A stretch of DNA of 64,000 bases, taken from assembly GCA_000727475.1 (NCBI GenBank), contig KL647290.1, forward strand, positions 5,916,698 through 5,980,697. Direction: 5' to 3'. Position 1 is the first letter of the stretch. The number at the start of each line of letters is the position of its first letter. Below, in pieces: positions 14,115-26,400 of the stretch. The stretch is from Sarcocystis neurona (Eukaryota > Apicomplexa > Conoidasida > Eucoccidiorida > Sarcocystidae). A model generated the notes under the pieces. That model saw nothing but the letters and a program-made list of their open reading frames with translations. It was not told the DNA's origin and ran no database searches. The position numbers and the translations under genes are program-made.

Positions 14115-14753
14115 CTACTCTATATCTGCTGGTGTCAGCGCTGTTGGTGCCGTTGCTTCTTCGATTTCTTCTTCTTCTCCTCCTGCTGCTGCTAACGTGT
14201 GCAGCATTTGCTGTTGGTCGTGTTGCTGTCGGCGTATTGACGCCGCTGCTTCTGTTGCTGCAGCGGCGACGTGTACACCTGCTGGTCGTCGGGAATACTC
14301 CTTCTCCGCCCGCCCCCGTTGCTGCCGCTGTTGCTGTTGCCGCGGCTGTGTGTTGTTCAGCTGCTCCTGGGACACCTGCTGCTCGGCGTGCTGTTGCTGC
14401 TGTCGTTGCTGCGTCTGAGATTCTGTTCGGGCTGTTGCTGCTGCAGATGCGCGGCCTTCCTCCTGCGGCCGCGCCCTTCGCAACGTCGCTGTTGCTGTGG
14501 CTGCTGCTGCTGCCGCTCGAGCCGCACCGCTGCCCCGCAATAGCTGCTGCAAGAATCTTTCGTAGATTGCGCTGCTGCTAGCCAAAGTGGGGCGCTTCGC
14601 CAGCGCGATTTCTCCTTCCACTAGCGCTGTGCGTAACCGTGGACCGACCGCTGGGCGTGCTGCTGCTGCTGCTCTGCTGTGGCTGCTGCTGCGGCAGTTG
14701 CTACCGAAGACTTTGCTGCCGCAGAAGAACAGAAAAAGGGCGACGGCCAACAA
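14115..14753 (-). CDS. Candidate upstream coding exon, possibly the NOC1 N-terminus
   Basis: An open minus-strand frame of about 212 codons contains a non-repetitive stretch, EGEIALAKRPTLASSSAIYE followed by RFLQQLLRG, then Q/A-rich sequence and an acidic run EEEEIEEAT near its end. The sense strand is CAG-rich, which in this window is typical of exons. Its position just upstream of the long NOC1 exon and its acidic tail fit an N-terminal part of that protein. A clean donor before its stop was not identified, so it could belong to another transcript or be chance open sequence. Confidence 0.35.
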   Translation of the reverse strand: MLAVALFLFFCGSKVFGSNCRSSSHSRAAAAARPAVGPRLRTALVEGEIALAKRPTLASSSAIYERFLQQLLRGSGAARAAAAAATATATLRRARPQEEGRASAAATARTESQTQQRQQQQHAEQQVSQEQLNNTQPRQQQQRQQRGRAEKEYSRRPAGVHVAAAATEAAASIRRQQHDQQQMLHTLAAAGGEEEEIEEATAPTALTPADIE

Positions 14754-15191
14754 ATTCCATGCTGCATCACTTTAGAAAAATATTTTGCTTCAACCCCACA
14801 TCCCGTCGTCCCCAGCCTGCTACTGCTCCTTTGGTGAAAAACTCCTCCTGCCGCGCATGCTGCAACTGCTGCTGCTCTGCATGTGCCACACGGCGACCAC
14901 CGCATGCGCAGCCGCGCGCCAGTCCCTCTCACGCCGCTGCTGCGCCATCGGCTGCTGTGAGCAGAAGCAGCCGGCTTGCATGTATGAATTCACATTTCTG
15001 TATGTACACATACATACATATATCTCTCTATATACACACCTAACTGCCTGCGTAGATGTACGTAGAGCGTCTGTGGACGTCACTTCGGAGCCGCCTTCGC
15101 ACAAATTTCTCCCTAGTGATGTGCCACTGCCTCCCGGCATGAGGCATTACTGTTTACGTAGCACCTGCAAAATATCTCCACATGCATATAT

Positions 15192-15630
15192 TTGTCTCTG
15201 CTTAATCTTTTCTGCATGTACGCCGAAGTGTTGGATGGGACGCATTCTCTCTCCCGCTGCGTCGCGCGCCGTTGCGTTTTCCTGAACGACGGACCGCCGT
15301 CATCTGCTGACGCTGGGGCTCTCGCGCTGCTGTTGCTGCTGCTACCTCAGCCAGCGAGAAAAGAAGCAGCGACGGCTCTATGTCTCGTGCTTTCTCGTGG
15401 AGAAGGCAGAGAAGCAGCAGCAACAGCAGCAGCACGTTGCAATCTGCACCGTAGAAGAACGGCTGCGACCCTGCTGCGTGTACAAGTCTGCCGCAGGTGC
15501 TGCTCCTGCTGTCACTGTTGAGCAGACTGCTGCTGCTGCTGTGATACCTGAGTCTGACGCAGACGTAGACGCAGCAGCAACACCAGGAGCAGCAGCGGGG
15601 CAGCAGCAGGAGCAGCAGCAGCAGCGCTAG
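15192..15630 (+). CDS. Candidate 5' coding exon, possibly the NEP1 N-terminus (unproven)
   Basis: Two overlapping plus-strand frames are open here. One contains RRLYVSCFLVEKAEKQQQ followed by HVAICTVEERLRPCCVY and a mixed acidic and alanine-rich segment ending in Q repeats. The other contains ATALCLVLSRGEG. Either hydrophobic stretch could be the first beta strand of NEP1, which normally precedes the block found at 17473. I could not find a donor in phase 2, as required by the acceptor at 17472. CAG runs on the plus strand favour an exon on this strand. Treat as a place to look, not as a gene model. Confidence 0.25.
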
Positions 15631-16989
15631 CAGCAGTAGCAGCAGCATCAGGAGGGGCGTCAGCAGCAGCAGGAGCGTCAGCAGCAAGGGGGGAAGACGG
15701 AGTGTAGCAGCACCTACAGCTGCAACAGAGCGTGTTCGATAACGTTTTTTAACAGGGACGGCCGGGAGGAGGAACAGCTGCAGGGGCGTCAGCAGTAGCA
15801 GCAGCACTGCTGTCGCCGGCAGCAGCAGCAGCAGGAGCAGCAGGAAGAAGAAGAGGAGGAGCGGAAGAAGACAGGGATAGGCCGAGCAAGAGAAGCAGCA
15901 ACGCCGCACCACCAGCAGGAGGGGAGTGAAGAGTTGTCTTTCTTTTGTCCCTCCTGCCGAAAGTCCACGGCGGTCGGCAGCAGCAGCAGTGACAAATAGC
16001 CGCTTTGAAGCAGTTCTTCTTCTGCTATGGAGCAGGACTCTTTCTTTCCAGCAGCAGCCTCTGCGGTGCCGCTTGCTGCAACGCGAGACAGACGCCTCGC
16101 TGGACGCAAGGTGGTCGTAGTGCTCGAGAGCGCGTAAGTTCTCATCGCACGCGGCTACTTTCCCTCTTCTTTTTGAGGGCATTGCCTTCTTACATCAAAT
16201 AGGAGCTCCTTCTTTCCCCGGGAAAAAGACGACAAATTCACCCATATATATATATATGTATATATACATGTATATGGGTACAAGGCAGACAGCAGCAGCA
16301 ACAGCAGCAGTTGCGTCGGGTGTACGGATGTGGGGAGAAGCGGGCTGCGATTTTTGTTCGCTTTCGTTCCGCGAGCCTTCAAGAAGTTCTCCGGAGACGA
16401 CGAGAAGACTTTCTGCTGCTGCGGCTGCTGCTCTTCCCTGTGCGGCCTGCGTTCTTCCCACCTGCTACTACCCCTGCTGCTGCTGCTGCGGCTGACCTGC
16501 TGCAGCGCCCCTCAGCTGCTCTTGCAGCGCGCTCCTCCTGCTGCTCTCTCCTCCTGCTGCTTCCTCCCGCTGCTGCGTCTACCGGCTGCACCTCTTTCTC
16601 GCTGCTGCTTCCACGCGCTGCGGCCGCTGCCTTCTGCTGCTGCTGCTCCTGCTCCTCCTGCAGAGACGTTCTGAGCGTGTATCTCTTCCTTTCCTCTTCT
16701 TCCCTCATAGAGTTCTTCGAGCAGCAGCAGAAAGGAGACGGGGAGACGGGGAGACGGGAGTGTTTATGCGTTGCGATGCGCAGATGGAAGCGCTCCTCCG
16801 TCTTGCACGTCTCCAGCAGAAAAGGCGCATACGTCTCTATCCTTCCCTCTGCATTTTTGTCCTTTTTTTTTATTAAACGCCTGTTGCATGCGTCTCCCTG
16901 TTCGATTTTCCACCCACGTTGAGACTGCTCGTCAAAGTGGTCGTCGATAGAATCTCTGCACTTCTTCACTCTGTATTACTCGCTCTCTG

Positions 16990-17340
16990 TCTCTCGAATA
17001 GCATCTATATACATATATATGTATACGTATGTGTATTTGTATTTGCCTATATATATATCCATGTCTACATTGGTATCTATATATATATATGTATACCGAG
17101 GGACTATAACTACACATATATATATAAATGTACCGAGGGATTGTATCTGTATGTGTATATACGTACATATACTCTCCGTCTGTCTCTGTCTTTCCGTCTC
17201 TCACTTTTGCTGTCCGTCGCTTCCTCGTGTCTCTGTCCTCTGCGCATATATTTCCGTCTCCATATATTCCTGTCTCCGTCTCTCCGTCTCTCCGTGTCTC
17301 CCCGTCTCTCCGTGTCTCCGTGTCTCCGTGTGTCTTTTGA
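16990..17340. repeat. Microsatellites followed by CCGTCTCT octamer array
   Basis: TATATA repeats to about 17180, then a pyrimidine-rich array of CCGTCTCT/CCGTGTCT octamers to 17335. It lies upstream of the first placed NEP1 exon and could serve as a polypyrimidine region. Confidence 0.65.
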
Positions 17341-17472
17341 TAGGGCCGGGTATGCAGAGTGGGCGAGGGCGCGGCCTGCTGCACGTGTGGGGTGTGGACG
17401 CGAGCATGCGTAGTGGCGAGGTTGGAGACTTGCCGACGAAATTCTTCCCCGTGCTGCTGCTGCTGCCTTCAG

Positions 17473-20400
17473 AGGACTCGAACTTGCTCAGGGGAAGGAC
17501 AGGAAGCTGCAGCTGCTCAACAGCTTTGAACACAAGCAGCTGATGCATGCGCTCAACCGTAGCGGAGAGGTACTGCTGCTTCAGTTTGTCGGATTCTTGC
17601 TTGCTAACTTCCTTCCTCACCCTGCTCGCGTGCCTGTTCATCTTCCTCCTCTTGCTGCTGCTTCTTGCTCTTGCCGTCGCTGCGTCGGCTTCGTGCTCTT
17701 CCTGCTGCTGCTTCCTTCCGGCTGCTGCTTCCTTCCTGCTGCTGCTACTCCCTTCCTGCTGCTGCTACTCCCTTCCTGCTGCTGCTACTCCCTTCCTGCT
17801 GCTGCTACTCCCTNNNNNNNNNNNNNNNNNNNNNNNNNNNNNNNNNNNNNNNNNNNNNNNNNNNNNNNNNNNNNNNNNNNNNNNNNNNNNNNNNNNNNNN
17901 NNNNNNNNNNNNNNNNNNNNNNNNNNNNNNNNNNNNNNNNNNNNNNNNNNNNNNNNNNNNNNNNNNNNNNNNNNNNNNNNNNNNNNNNNNNNNNNNNNNN
18001 NNNNNNNNNNNNNNNNNNNNNNNNNNNNNNNNNNNNNNNNNNNNNNNNNNNNNNNNNNNNNNNNNNNNNNNNNNNNNNNNNNNNNNNNNNNNNNNNNNNN
18101 NNNNNNNNNNNNNNNNNNNNNNNNNNNNNNNNNNNNNNNNNNNNNNNNNNNNNNNNNNNNNNNNNNNNNNNNNNNNNNNNNNNNNNNNNNNNNNNNNNNN
18201 NNNNNNNNNNNNNNNNNNNNNNNNNNNNNNNNNNNNNNNNNNNNNNNNTCCGTCCTGCTGCTGCTACTCCCTTCCTGCTGCTGCTGCTCCCGTCCTGCTG
18301 CTGCTACTCCCTTCCTGCTGGCGCTGCTTCCTCCCTGCTGCTGCTGCTCCCGTCCTGCTGCTGCTGCTCCGTCCTGCTGCTGCTGCTCCCGTCCTGCTGC
18401 TGCTGCTTCTGCTGCCGCTTTTCCTGCTGATGTTGCTTCTGCTGCTGTTGCGGCTCTGGTCAGGTTCTGCTGGTGCTGCTTTGCTGCTGCTGCCGCAGCT
18501 GTTCTGATGAGGCCCTGGTGCAGCCGCTGCTTCTCCTCTCTTGCTGTTGCTGCTGCTGCGTCTCCTGTCTTGCGGCAGCTGCTCTGAGAAGGCTCGGGTG
18601 CTGCTGCGGCCCTTCTTCTTCTTGTTCGTCTTGCTGCCGGAACTTCTCGTGTCTTGCTGCTGCGTCTGCTTTTCATCCCTTGCTGCAGCTGCTCTGGTAA
18701 CGTTCTGCTGCTGCTGCTGTGACTGCTGCTGTGGGGGTGTGGGGCTGCTGTTGGTGGCTGCTGCTGCAGGAGGTACGGCCGGACATTGTACACCAGTGCC
18801 TTCTGGCGCTTCAGGAAAGTCCGCTCAACCGAGTAAGATTTCTCCCTCTACCTCCCCCTATTTCTTGAAGTGTTCTGCGCTGCCATCTCCGCTTCTCTTC
18901 TCTAATCGTCCCCCTCCCGCGTATATCCACATACATATATATACATATAAATACTCTTGTGTGTATACGTACATATATTTACGTTTGTGTATATACTCCT
19001 GCAAATGAGGAAGAGGCGTCTTCTTCTCCTTTTTCTCCATCTGAGACCCTCTGTTGCGCCACCTTTTCTTCTTCTATTACGATCGATGTAGTCCGCGTAT
19101 CCTCATCTATTCCTATATGCATATTTATATATTCATATATATATACACCCGCTTGCGTGTATACATACATATACATATATATATTGTACTTGTAAATATA
19201 TATATTCTTATCTATATATATGTTTATTTACTCCTGTGCACATACACATATATATACGTATGTTAAGTAGTGTACGCATGCGCATAAACACGTGTGTGTA
19301 CACATCCGCGTCTCATATATATATATTTTGTTATACATATATATATATATTTATGTATGTGCTGCCTGCATTGTTGACTGTCTATATATATATATATTTT
19401 GTTATACATATATATATATATATTTATGTATGTGCTGCCTGCATTGTTGACTGTCTCGTTACGCGTCATAATATACTTCGATGAATGTGCGTGTACGTAG
19501 ATATATATATGTATACGTATATAGGTATACTTGTGTATATGTATGTAAATATATACGTATATATATATAAAGATTATGTTTGTATATGTGGCACTTTCCT
19601 CAACATGCTGTGTATTCGATATGTATGTATTATATATATACATATATATACATATATATACATATATATACATATATATACATATATATATGTATATATA
19701 TGTATATATGTGTATAGATATGTGTATCTATCTCTGTGTCTATCTCTTCTATCTATTTATCGATCTATCTACCCATATACACATATATATATTTGTGTAG
19801 ATGTGTGTGTATCTATTTATGTATCGTATGTATCTACGCATCGACCTACCTATGTATTCATCTGTGTATCTCTATATTATACGTGTACAGGTATGTATAC
19901 GTGTCTATCTACCTCTCTATTTATTTTGTCTACTTTTTTGTGTACCCCTTTATCGACCTCCTAACGACTTTTCTCTTGTGTGTCTATATTTTTCTCTGCC
20001 CCTCCGTCTGTATATCTACGTGTATATATGTTGATTTGTGCGTCTCCGTCCATATGGTCTGGGTGGCGCGTCCTCGTATACAAAAAAAAATATTCGTAGA
20101 GATATACACCGCGCGAAGAAGAAGTGTCTCTTCGTCGAAGCAGCGCAGCTTTTGTGGGGTGTCCCCCTCCTCGAGGTAGAGCAGCCGCGTTGGAAATGCT
20201 GGGCGCTGCAGCAGTCGTTTCTTCCTGCGTGGGGGGGGAGGGGGGGCACTTCTCGAGGAACGGGCAGCACCTGCTGCTGCTGCTGAGCGTCTACTGTGAG
20301 CTGCTGCTCTTCCTGCTCCCCTTCCGTCCCGCCTTCGCGCTTCTCTTCTCTGCCCCACGTCTCCACATATATGTGTGTGAACATGCGTCCGTATGAAGAA

Positions 20401-23400
20401 GGCGAGGAGGGGCCACATACGTAGGGAGATAAAATAAGCAGCAAAGCCCACACATATATAGAAGAGACATGGGTGTGTGTTGTATATGTTCTCCGCATAC
20501 ATGAGAGACTGCTTCCCTCTAAATGTACACACACACACACACACGGCTAGATATATATATGTGTATCTGTATATGTAAACAGTCGTATAAATATGTATAT
20601 ATGTCTCTCGCTCTCTATATATATGTGTAAGGAGGATATATTTGTGTAAGTGAGGTATTGCTGCATGCATGTAAATTCGTGTGTGCATGTGTGTGTAGCC
20701 GGGTGTTCAGGAGGAACAGGGGGGAGCCCAGGGGCAGATAAAGGGAGACGTTTCACGTCCACCCGAGCGCGACTTCTGCAGCACACATCTCCTACTCCCA
20801 TAACCAGGGGGACACACACAGACAGAAATAGAGGAGTACACATATATATATATGTATATATATATATCTCTCTCTCTCTATATATATATGTATGTGTATG
20901 TGTTTATATAGACATATATGCACACCTACACATATATGTGTGTCCCGATGCGACCAGGAACGTAGAGAGACATGCACCTATACATATATATACATATATG
21001 CATGCATGCATACATACATATATGTGTGTATACATTCACGTGTATAGGTATATGAATACTTAATGCGGAAGTGTTTGCTGCTTGCTGGAGTTTGCGGGCG
21101 CGCTACCGCGAACGAGAAACATACAGCAGCAGCAGGAGAAGGAGGAGGAGACTATTTTTGGGCTTGGAGGAACTGTGCCGGAAAACCCCACCAATATAAA
21201 GACAAACGAGACAGCGGGAGTGGAGGGGAGAGGGTGAAGGGAAGCGAAAAGGATGGAGAAGACGAGTGCCTGCGTTTCGATATTCTCTCGTGGGGGGGTG
21301 CACGGGCCAGTCTCTCTATGCATGCCTGTTGAGAAGAGCCACTTCCTTCATATGTGTGTCTATATAGAGAGCGGGAGTGGCATCCACGAAACTGTCCATA
21401 TGTATAGAAGAACTCATTTTCCCCCCCCCCCCCCCCCCTTGACGAAGAAATGTTGAAGACCCGCTTGTCGGGGGGGTGCATTCTCCTCCAGTCGCATTTT
21501 TGGAGAAATACATCTCCCCTCCCCCCAGAGGTGTGCATACGCGTCTTCTTCGAACGACCATTCGATTCTTTCTTCACGGATTCACCTATATATGTGTGGA
21601 CGTATCCATGTGCATATATGTGTGTGTGTATTCGTATTTCATATGTGTGTGTACGTCTGTAGACGGGTACTCGGCATGTATCGTGGAAGAGCGTTGAAGC
21701 GACACTCGCGGGTCCGGCAGCCGACTTGCCTGTTCGATGTATATATACGTGCACATACACACGTATATTCGTGTATGTATGTGTGTATTCACATGCATGT
21801 GTATATGTTACATGTATATGTGTATGTCGTTCGGTAGGTGGGACTTTGCGTTGGGTTCTGAAGGGGCGTTCAAGCCACGTTCCTGTGCGCGCCAGCCTTC
21901 TCCTTTTCCCCCTATATGTATGTGTGTGGATGTAGTTGTTTGGTGACTCGTCTGAGTTGTGGAAGAGCGCTGAAGCGAGTGTTCTCCTGCATTCGAAGAA
22001 AAGGAGGAGGGAAACGTCCAAAAGACAGATATTTGTGGGCACGGCTGCTGCTGTGCTCCTGGGCACGGCGCTGCTTGCTGTGCTGCTGGACACGGCGCTG
22101 CTTGCTGTGCTGCTGGACACGGCGCTGCTTCCTGTGCTGCTGGACACGGCGCTGCTTCCTGTGCTGCTGGGCACGGCGCTGCTTCCTGTGCTGCTGGGCA
22201 CGGCGCTGCTTCCTGTGCTGCTGGGCACGGCGCTGCTTCCTGTGCTGCTGGGCACGGCGCTGCTTCCTGTGCTGCTGGGCACGGCGCTGCTTCCTGTGCT
22301 GCTGGGCACGGCTGCTGCTGCGCTGCAGGCGGGACGTCTCTGCGTCTTCGTGCGAACGGCGGATCGCCAGTTAATCGAAATTTCTCCTCTTCTCACGGTT
22401 CCTTCGACCTACGCAGAATTCTCCAAGTTGATGAGTACGCCTTTCCTGATATGACTTCCCTTCTCTTCTCCGTATTCGTCTCCTCTTCATCTGCTCCGTC
22501 TTCTCCTCTTCTTTGCTGCTGCGGTCCCTTCGCTTCTCGGCCCGGTGCTCACCTGCGGTGCGTCTTTCTCTGCTGCTTGCGCCCGTCCTCTCCGTTTCGC
22601 GTCTCTTCGATTTCTTCTTCGGCCCTTCTGTCCTCCTCTTCTGTCTCGTCAAAAACGCGTCACATGCTTCTTCCTCATCCGTGCGTCTCCGTCTCCGTCT
22701 CCGTCTCTCTACGCGTACATGAAGAACCGCCACGATGTATGTGTGGGTGTGTGTATGTGTGTGCTTGTGCCGGGGACGCTCTCTGCTGCTGTCTTTCGCT
22801 TTCTATTTCTGCGTCACCTTCCCCATATTCTTCCCTTCGATCCTATCCCTCTTCTTCGATTGCTGTGGTCTAGCGTATTTACTGACATTCACACGTATAC
22901 ACACATACGTATATACACATATATATATAGGTATATATGTGTATGTCTGTGTGTGCGTATGAATGAGTATATCCATGTATATACGTGTGTAGCCATGCTG
23001 GCCTGAATCAAGTGGACAACAGCAGGGCCGAGCTTTTCTCGCTCCCGTATGTTGTCTTTGTGGAGGTTGTTTCTCTTCGACTTTCCTTCTCTCGATCGTT
23101 GCGGCCTTATTTAAAGTTCATGTTGGAGCATTCCCCAGCATTCTGTCGACTGCTCTCTTGCCGCCGCTTGATCGACTGACCGCGAGTTCTGCTGCTGTTT
23201 TTCCGTGAACAGCAGGAACTCGTGTCCACTCATCTGGCAAAGGTAGCTACTCATCTGCTGCCTTTTTCAGCGGTTCTCTACGGGTAGTAGTCGCGTTTAC
23301 TACCATTGCTGCTACTTCACCTGTACGCTGCTCCACCTGACCCGGTCGTTGTTTCTCTTACTGCTGCAGCTCCTGCTCCTGCTGCTGCTGCGACTCCCGC

Positions 23401-26400
23401 TGCTGTTGCCGCGACTCCTGCTGCTGCTGCTGCGACAGCCGCTGCTGGTGCCGCTACTGTCGTTCCTATTGCTGCACCTGCTGCTGCTGCCACACCCGCT
23501 ACCGTTGCTGCTCCTGCTGCTGCTGCTGCGACTCCCGCTGCTGTTGCGGTTACTCTTGCTCCTCTTGCTCCTATTGCTGCTCGTGCTGCTGCTACTGCTG
23601 CCCCAGCTGGTGTTGCTGCTCTTGTCACTAGTGCTGCCCCTGTCACTCTTGCGCTGCTTTTGCTGCTGTTGCGCATTCCCCTCCGTTCTACAACTCCTGC
23701 GCCTCCGACTAGTGCCCTCGCGTATCGTCCTGCTGCGTGTCTAACAACGAGTCCTCCTGCTACTGCTGTTACTTCTCCTGCGGCTTGCACTCATGCTACT
23801 GCTGCTGCCGCGACCGCTCCTGCTGCTGCGCAAACTGCTGCTGCTACTGCTGCCGCGACGGCTGCTGCTGCGTCTGCGACTGTTGGGGTGGCTGCGGGTC
23901 CTCCTCCTGTGCGGTTGCTGCGCCGCTCGCAATATACTGCTGCTGCTGCTGATGCCGTTTTCGTACTCCGGCTGCTGCTGCTGTTGCTCCCTCCCTGCTG
24001 CGGGTGGTGCTGCTGCTGCCGTTGCTGCTGCTGCCCGTGCTGCTGCTGGTGCTGCGGCGGTGTCGCTGCTGCATGTATTTTTCATGCCCTCGTGCGTTGC
24101 ATGCGTTTTTATGTGTGTTTGTGTGTGCAGCTAATCTGCTCTACTCCCGGCGCTTGAAGGCGGTCGAGCGACACAACTTTACATTAGCACAGGTGATAAA
24201 AAACAGCTGCTGCTGCTGCTGCAGCGACAGAGACAGACAGTTTGGGAGGGGAATTGCAGCGGCAGCAGCACCGACAGCAGGGAGCGCGTGGACCTTAACG
24301 GCAGCAGCAAACGCAGCAGCAGCGGCAAGACCAAGCAAGAGCAGCAGCAAAACGGAGCAGCAGTTCCAGCGGTATACGCAGTGACACATGCGCTGCTGAC
24401 GAACAGCAGCAGCGGCTGCGTAAAACACGACGCAGTAGCATGAACTGTCCGCAGGAAGAGCCACCTCGCAGCAGCAGCAGCAAATTTAACAGGTAGCAGC
24501 GAGAGCAACAGCAGCAGCAGCAGGAGGGGGAGAGACAGCGTCGTTCGTTTTCGCAGGCATGAAGCAGCTGCGCACACGGGTATAGCAGCAGCAGCTATGC
24601 GACTCTCTCCCGAATAGTCGCAGCAGCCATCTGACCAAGGGCTGCAGCAGCGGTAGAAGAAGCAGCGGCAACGGCGGCAGTCACGCCAGTTGCAGCAGCG
24701 GCACATAGGGCAAGCAGCAGCAGCGGCACGTAGGGCAAGCAGCAGCAGCGGCACGTAGGGCAAGCAGCAGCAGCGGCACGTAGGGCAAGCAGCAGCAGCG
24801 GCACGTAGGGCAAGCAACAGCAGCGGCACGTAGGGCAAGCAGCAGCAGCGGCACGTACGGCAAGCAGCGGCAGCGGCAGCGCACCAAGACGCGACAGCAG
24901 CGGCCCAGTGCAACACGACGCAGGACCAGCAGCAGGTTTTTTGGCGGAGAGACACACCCATCCACAGCAGCAGCATCGCAGGGAGATCTAAACAGAAATA
25001 GTGTAAACTTTGTCCTGCTGTCTCTCCGCTCTGGACGCTCCCTTTGATCTGTATACATGCATGTATATGTATTCACGTATAGTTACAGAGAGAGAGAGAT
25101 GCCCGTATAAACGGGTTTGTGTGTAGGTACGTGTGTAGTAGACCGTTTGTTCTATCACTCTCATGTATCAATACATACACATTTCTGTGTATATATATGG
25201 ATATGTCTTACACGTGAATATATAGAAAACGACGCAGGGATATATTCGTGCCGGGTCTTCGGCGCGCAACAGTCCTGTATCTGCGCGTGTGTCTCAAGAG
25301 AGGGCGAAAAGGGAGGAAAACAGGGGGGAAGAGAAAGGAAGATAAAGCGGAAGAGACAGGAGGACGCAAAACACGAGAGAAAAACAGATAGACAAGATGA
25401 ACCAGCCAGCTGCTGTGTGCAGGTAGATACGCATATGTAGATATAGAGGTATATACGGGAGAGTCCTGTTTACACCTTCCGTATATACGTGTGTAGCTGG
25501 GTGTCTTGAAGCGTGTGAGGAGAACTTTTGGAAAGGAGAAGAAAGGCGTCTTTTCCATTTGTTTTGGCGTTGCAACGTCAAGAGGAAGCGGACTTTCTGC
25601 ATGCCTAGTTCCGCTGGTGCTGCGTGTGCGTGGGGTGTTGCTGTGGCGTGCGCTGCTGTTGCTGCTGCATGTGCCTCGGGTGGTGCTGCTGCTGCTGCTT
25701 GGCAGCCGGCAGACATCTGCTGCTGCTGCTGCGTCGCTTCTGACGTGTTGCTGCGGGGTTCCTCCGCCCGCGCCGCCCATTGCTCGGCCTCGGAGGCGGT
25801 CAGCTGCTGCTGCTGCTGTGTGCTGCTGCTACTGCATGTTGCTGTCGCTGCATGTCGCTGGTGGGGTGCTGCGTTGCAGATTATAAAAAACGAGACAAAA
25901 AATTATCTCCCCGTCCACCCTGCGGCGCTTGTCGGTTCGTTCGCTACACCAACAGCAGCGGCACGAAAACACTAGCGCAGCCGCAGCAGCAGAGCGAGAA
26001 AGCAAGGGAACAGCAACAGCGGAGCAGCGGCAGCAGCAGCAAAAGAACACCGGCAGCAAACGAGCAGCAGTAGCAAAAGAGCAGCAGCAACAGCAGAATG
26101 GCAGCAGCAGGACAGCAGCAGCAGCAGAGGAGAAGCAGCAGCAAAAGAGCAGCAGCAACAGCAGAATGGCAGCAGCAGGACAGCAGCAGCAGCAGAGGAG
26201 AAGCAGCAGCAAAAGAGCAGCAGCAGCGGCAGCAGAACGGCAGCAGCAGAAGAGTAGCAGCAGAAGAGTAGCAGCAGAAGAGTAGCAGCAGAAGAGAAGC
26301 AGCAACGGTACAGCAGGGTTGGCAGCATCGCAGCGCCTGTAGGACAAAACGACCAGCAGCAGCGCGCATCATCTTCCGCAACAGCCGAGGCGTAGCAACT

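Noticed and set aside
17201..18832. Minus-strand gene reading [21 protein letters not shown] repeats and [20 protein letters not shown]
   Set aside because: The frame is open and looks protein-like, but the same bases on the plus strand encode the highly conserved NEP1 segments [20 protein letters not shown] and [10 protein letters not shown] with correct splice phases. The minus frame is antisense.
22046..22320. CRISPR-like array
   Set aside because: The 27-bp units are directly adjacent with no spacers, so this is a minisatellite in a eukaryotic intron.
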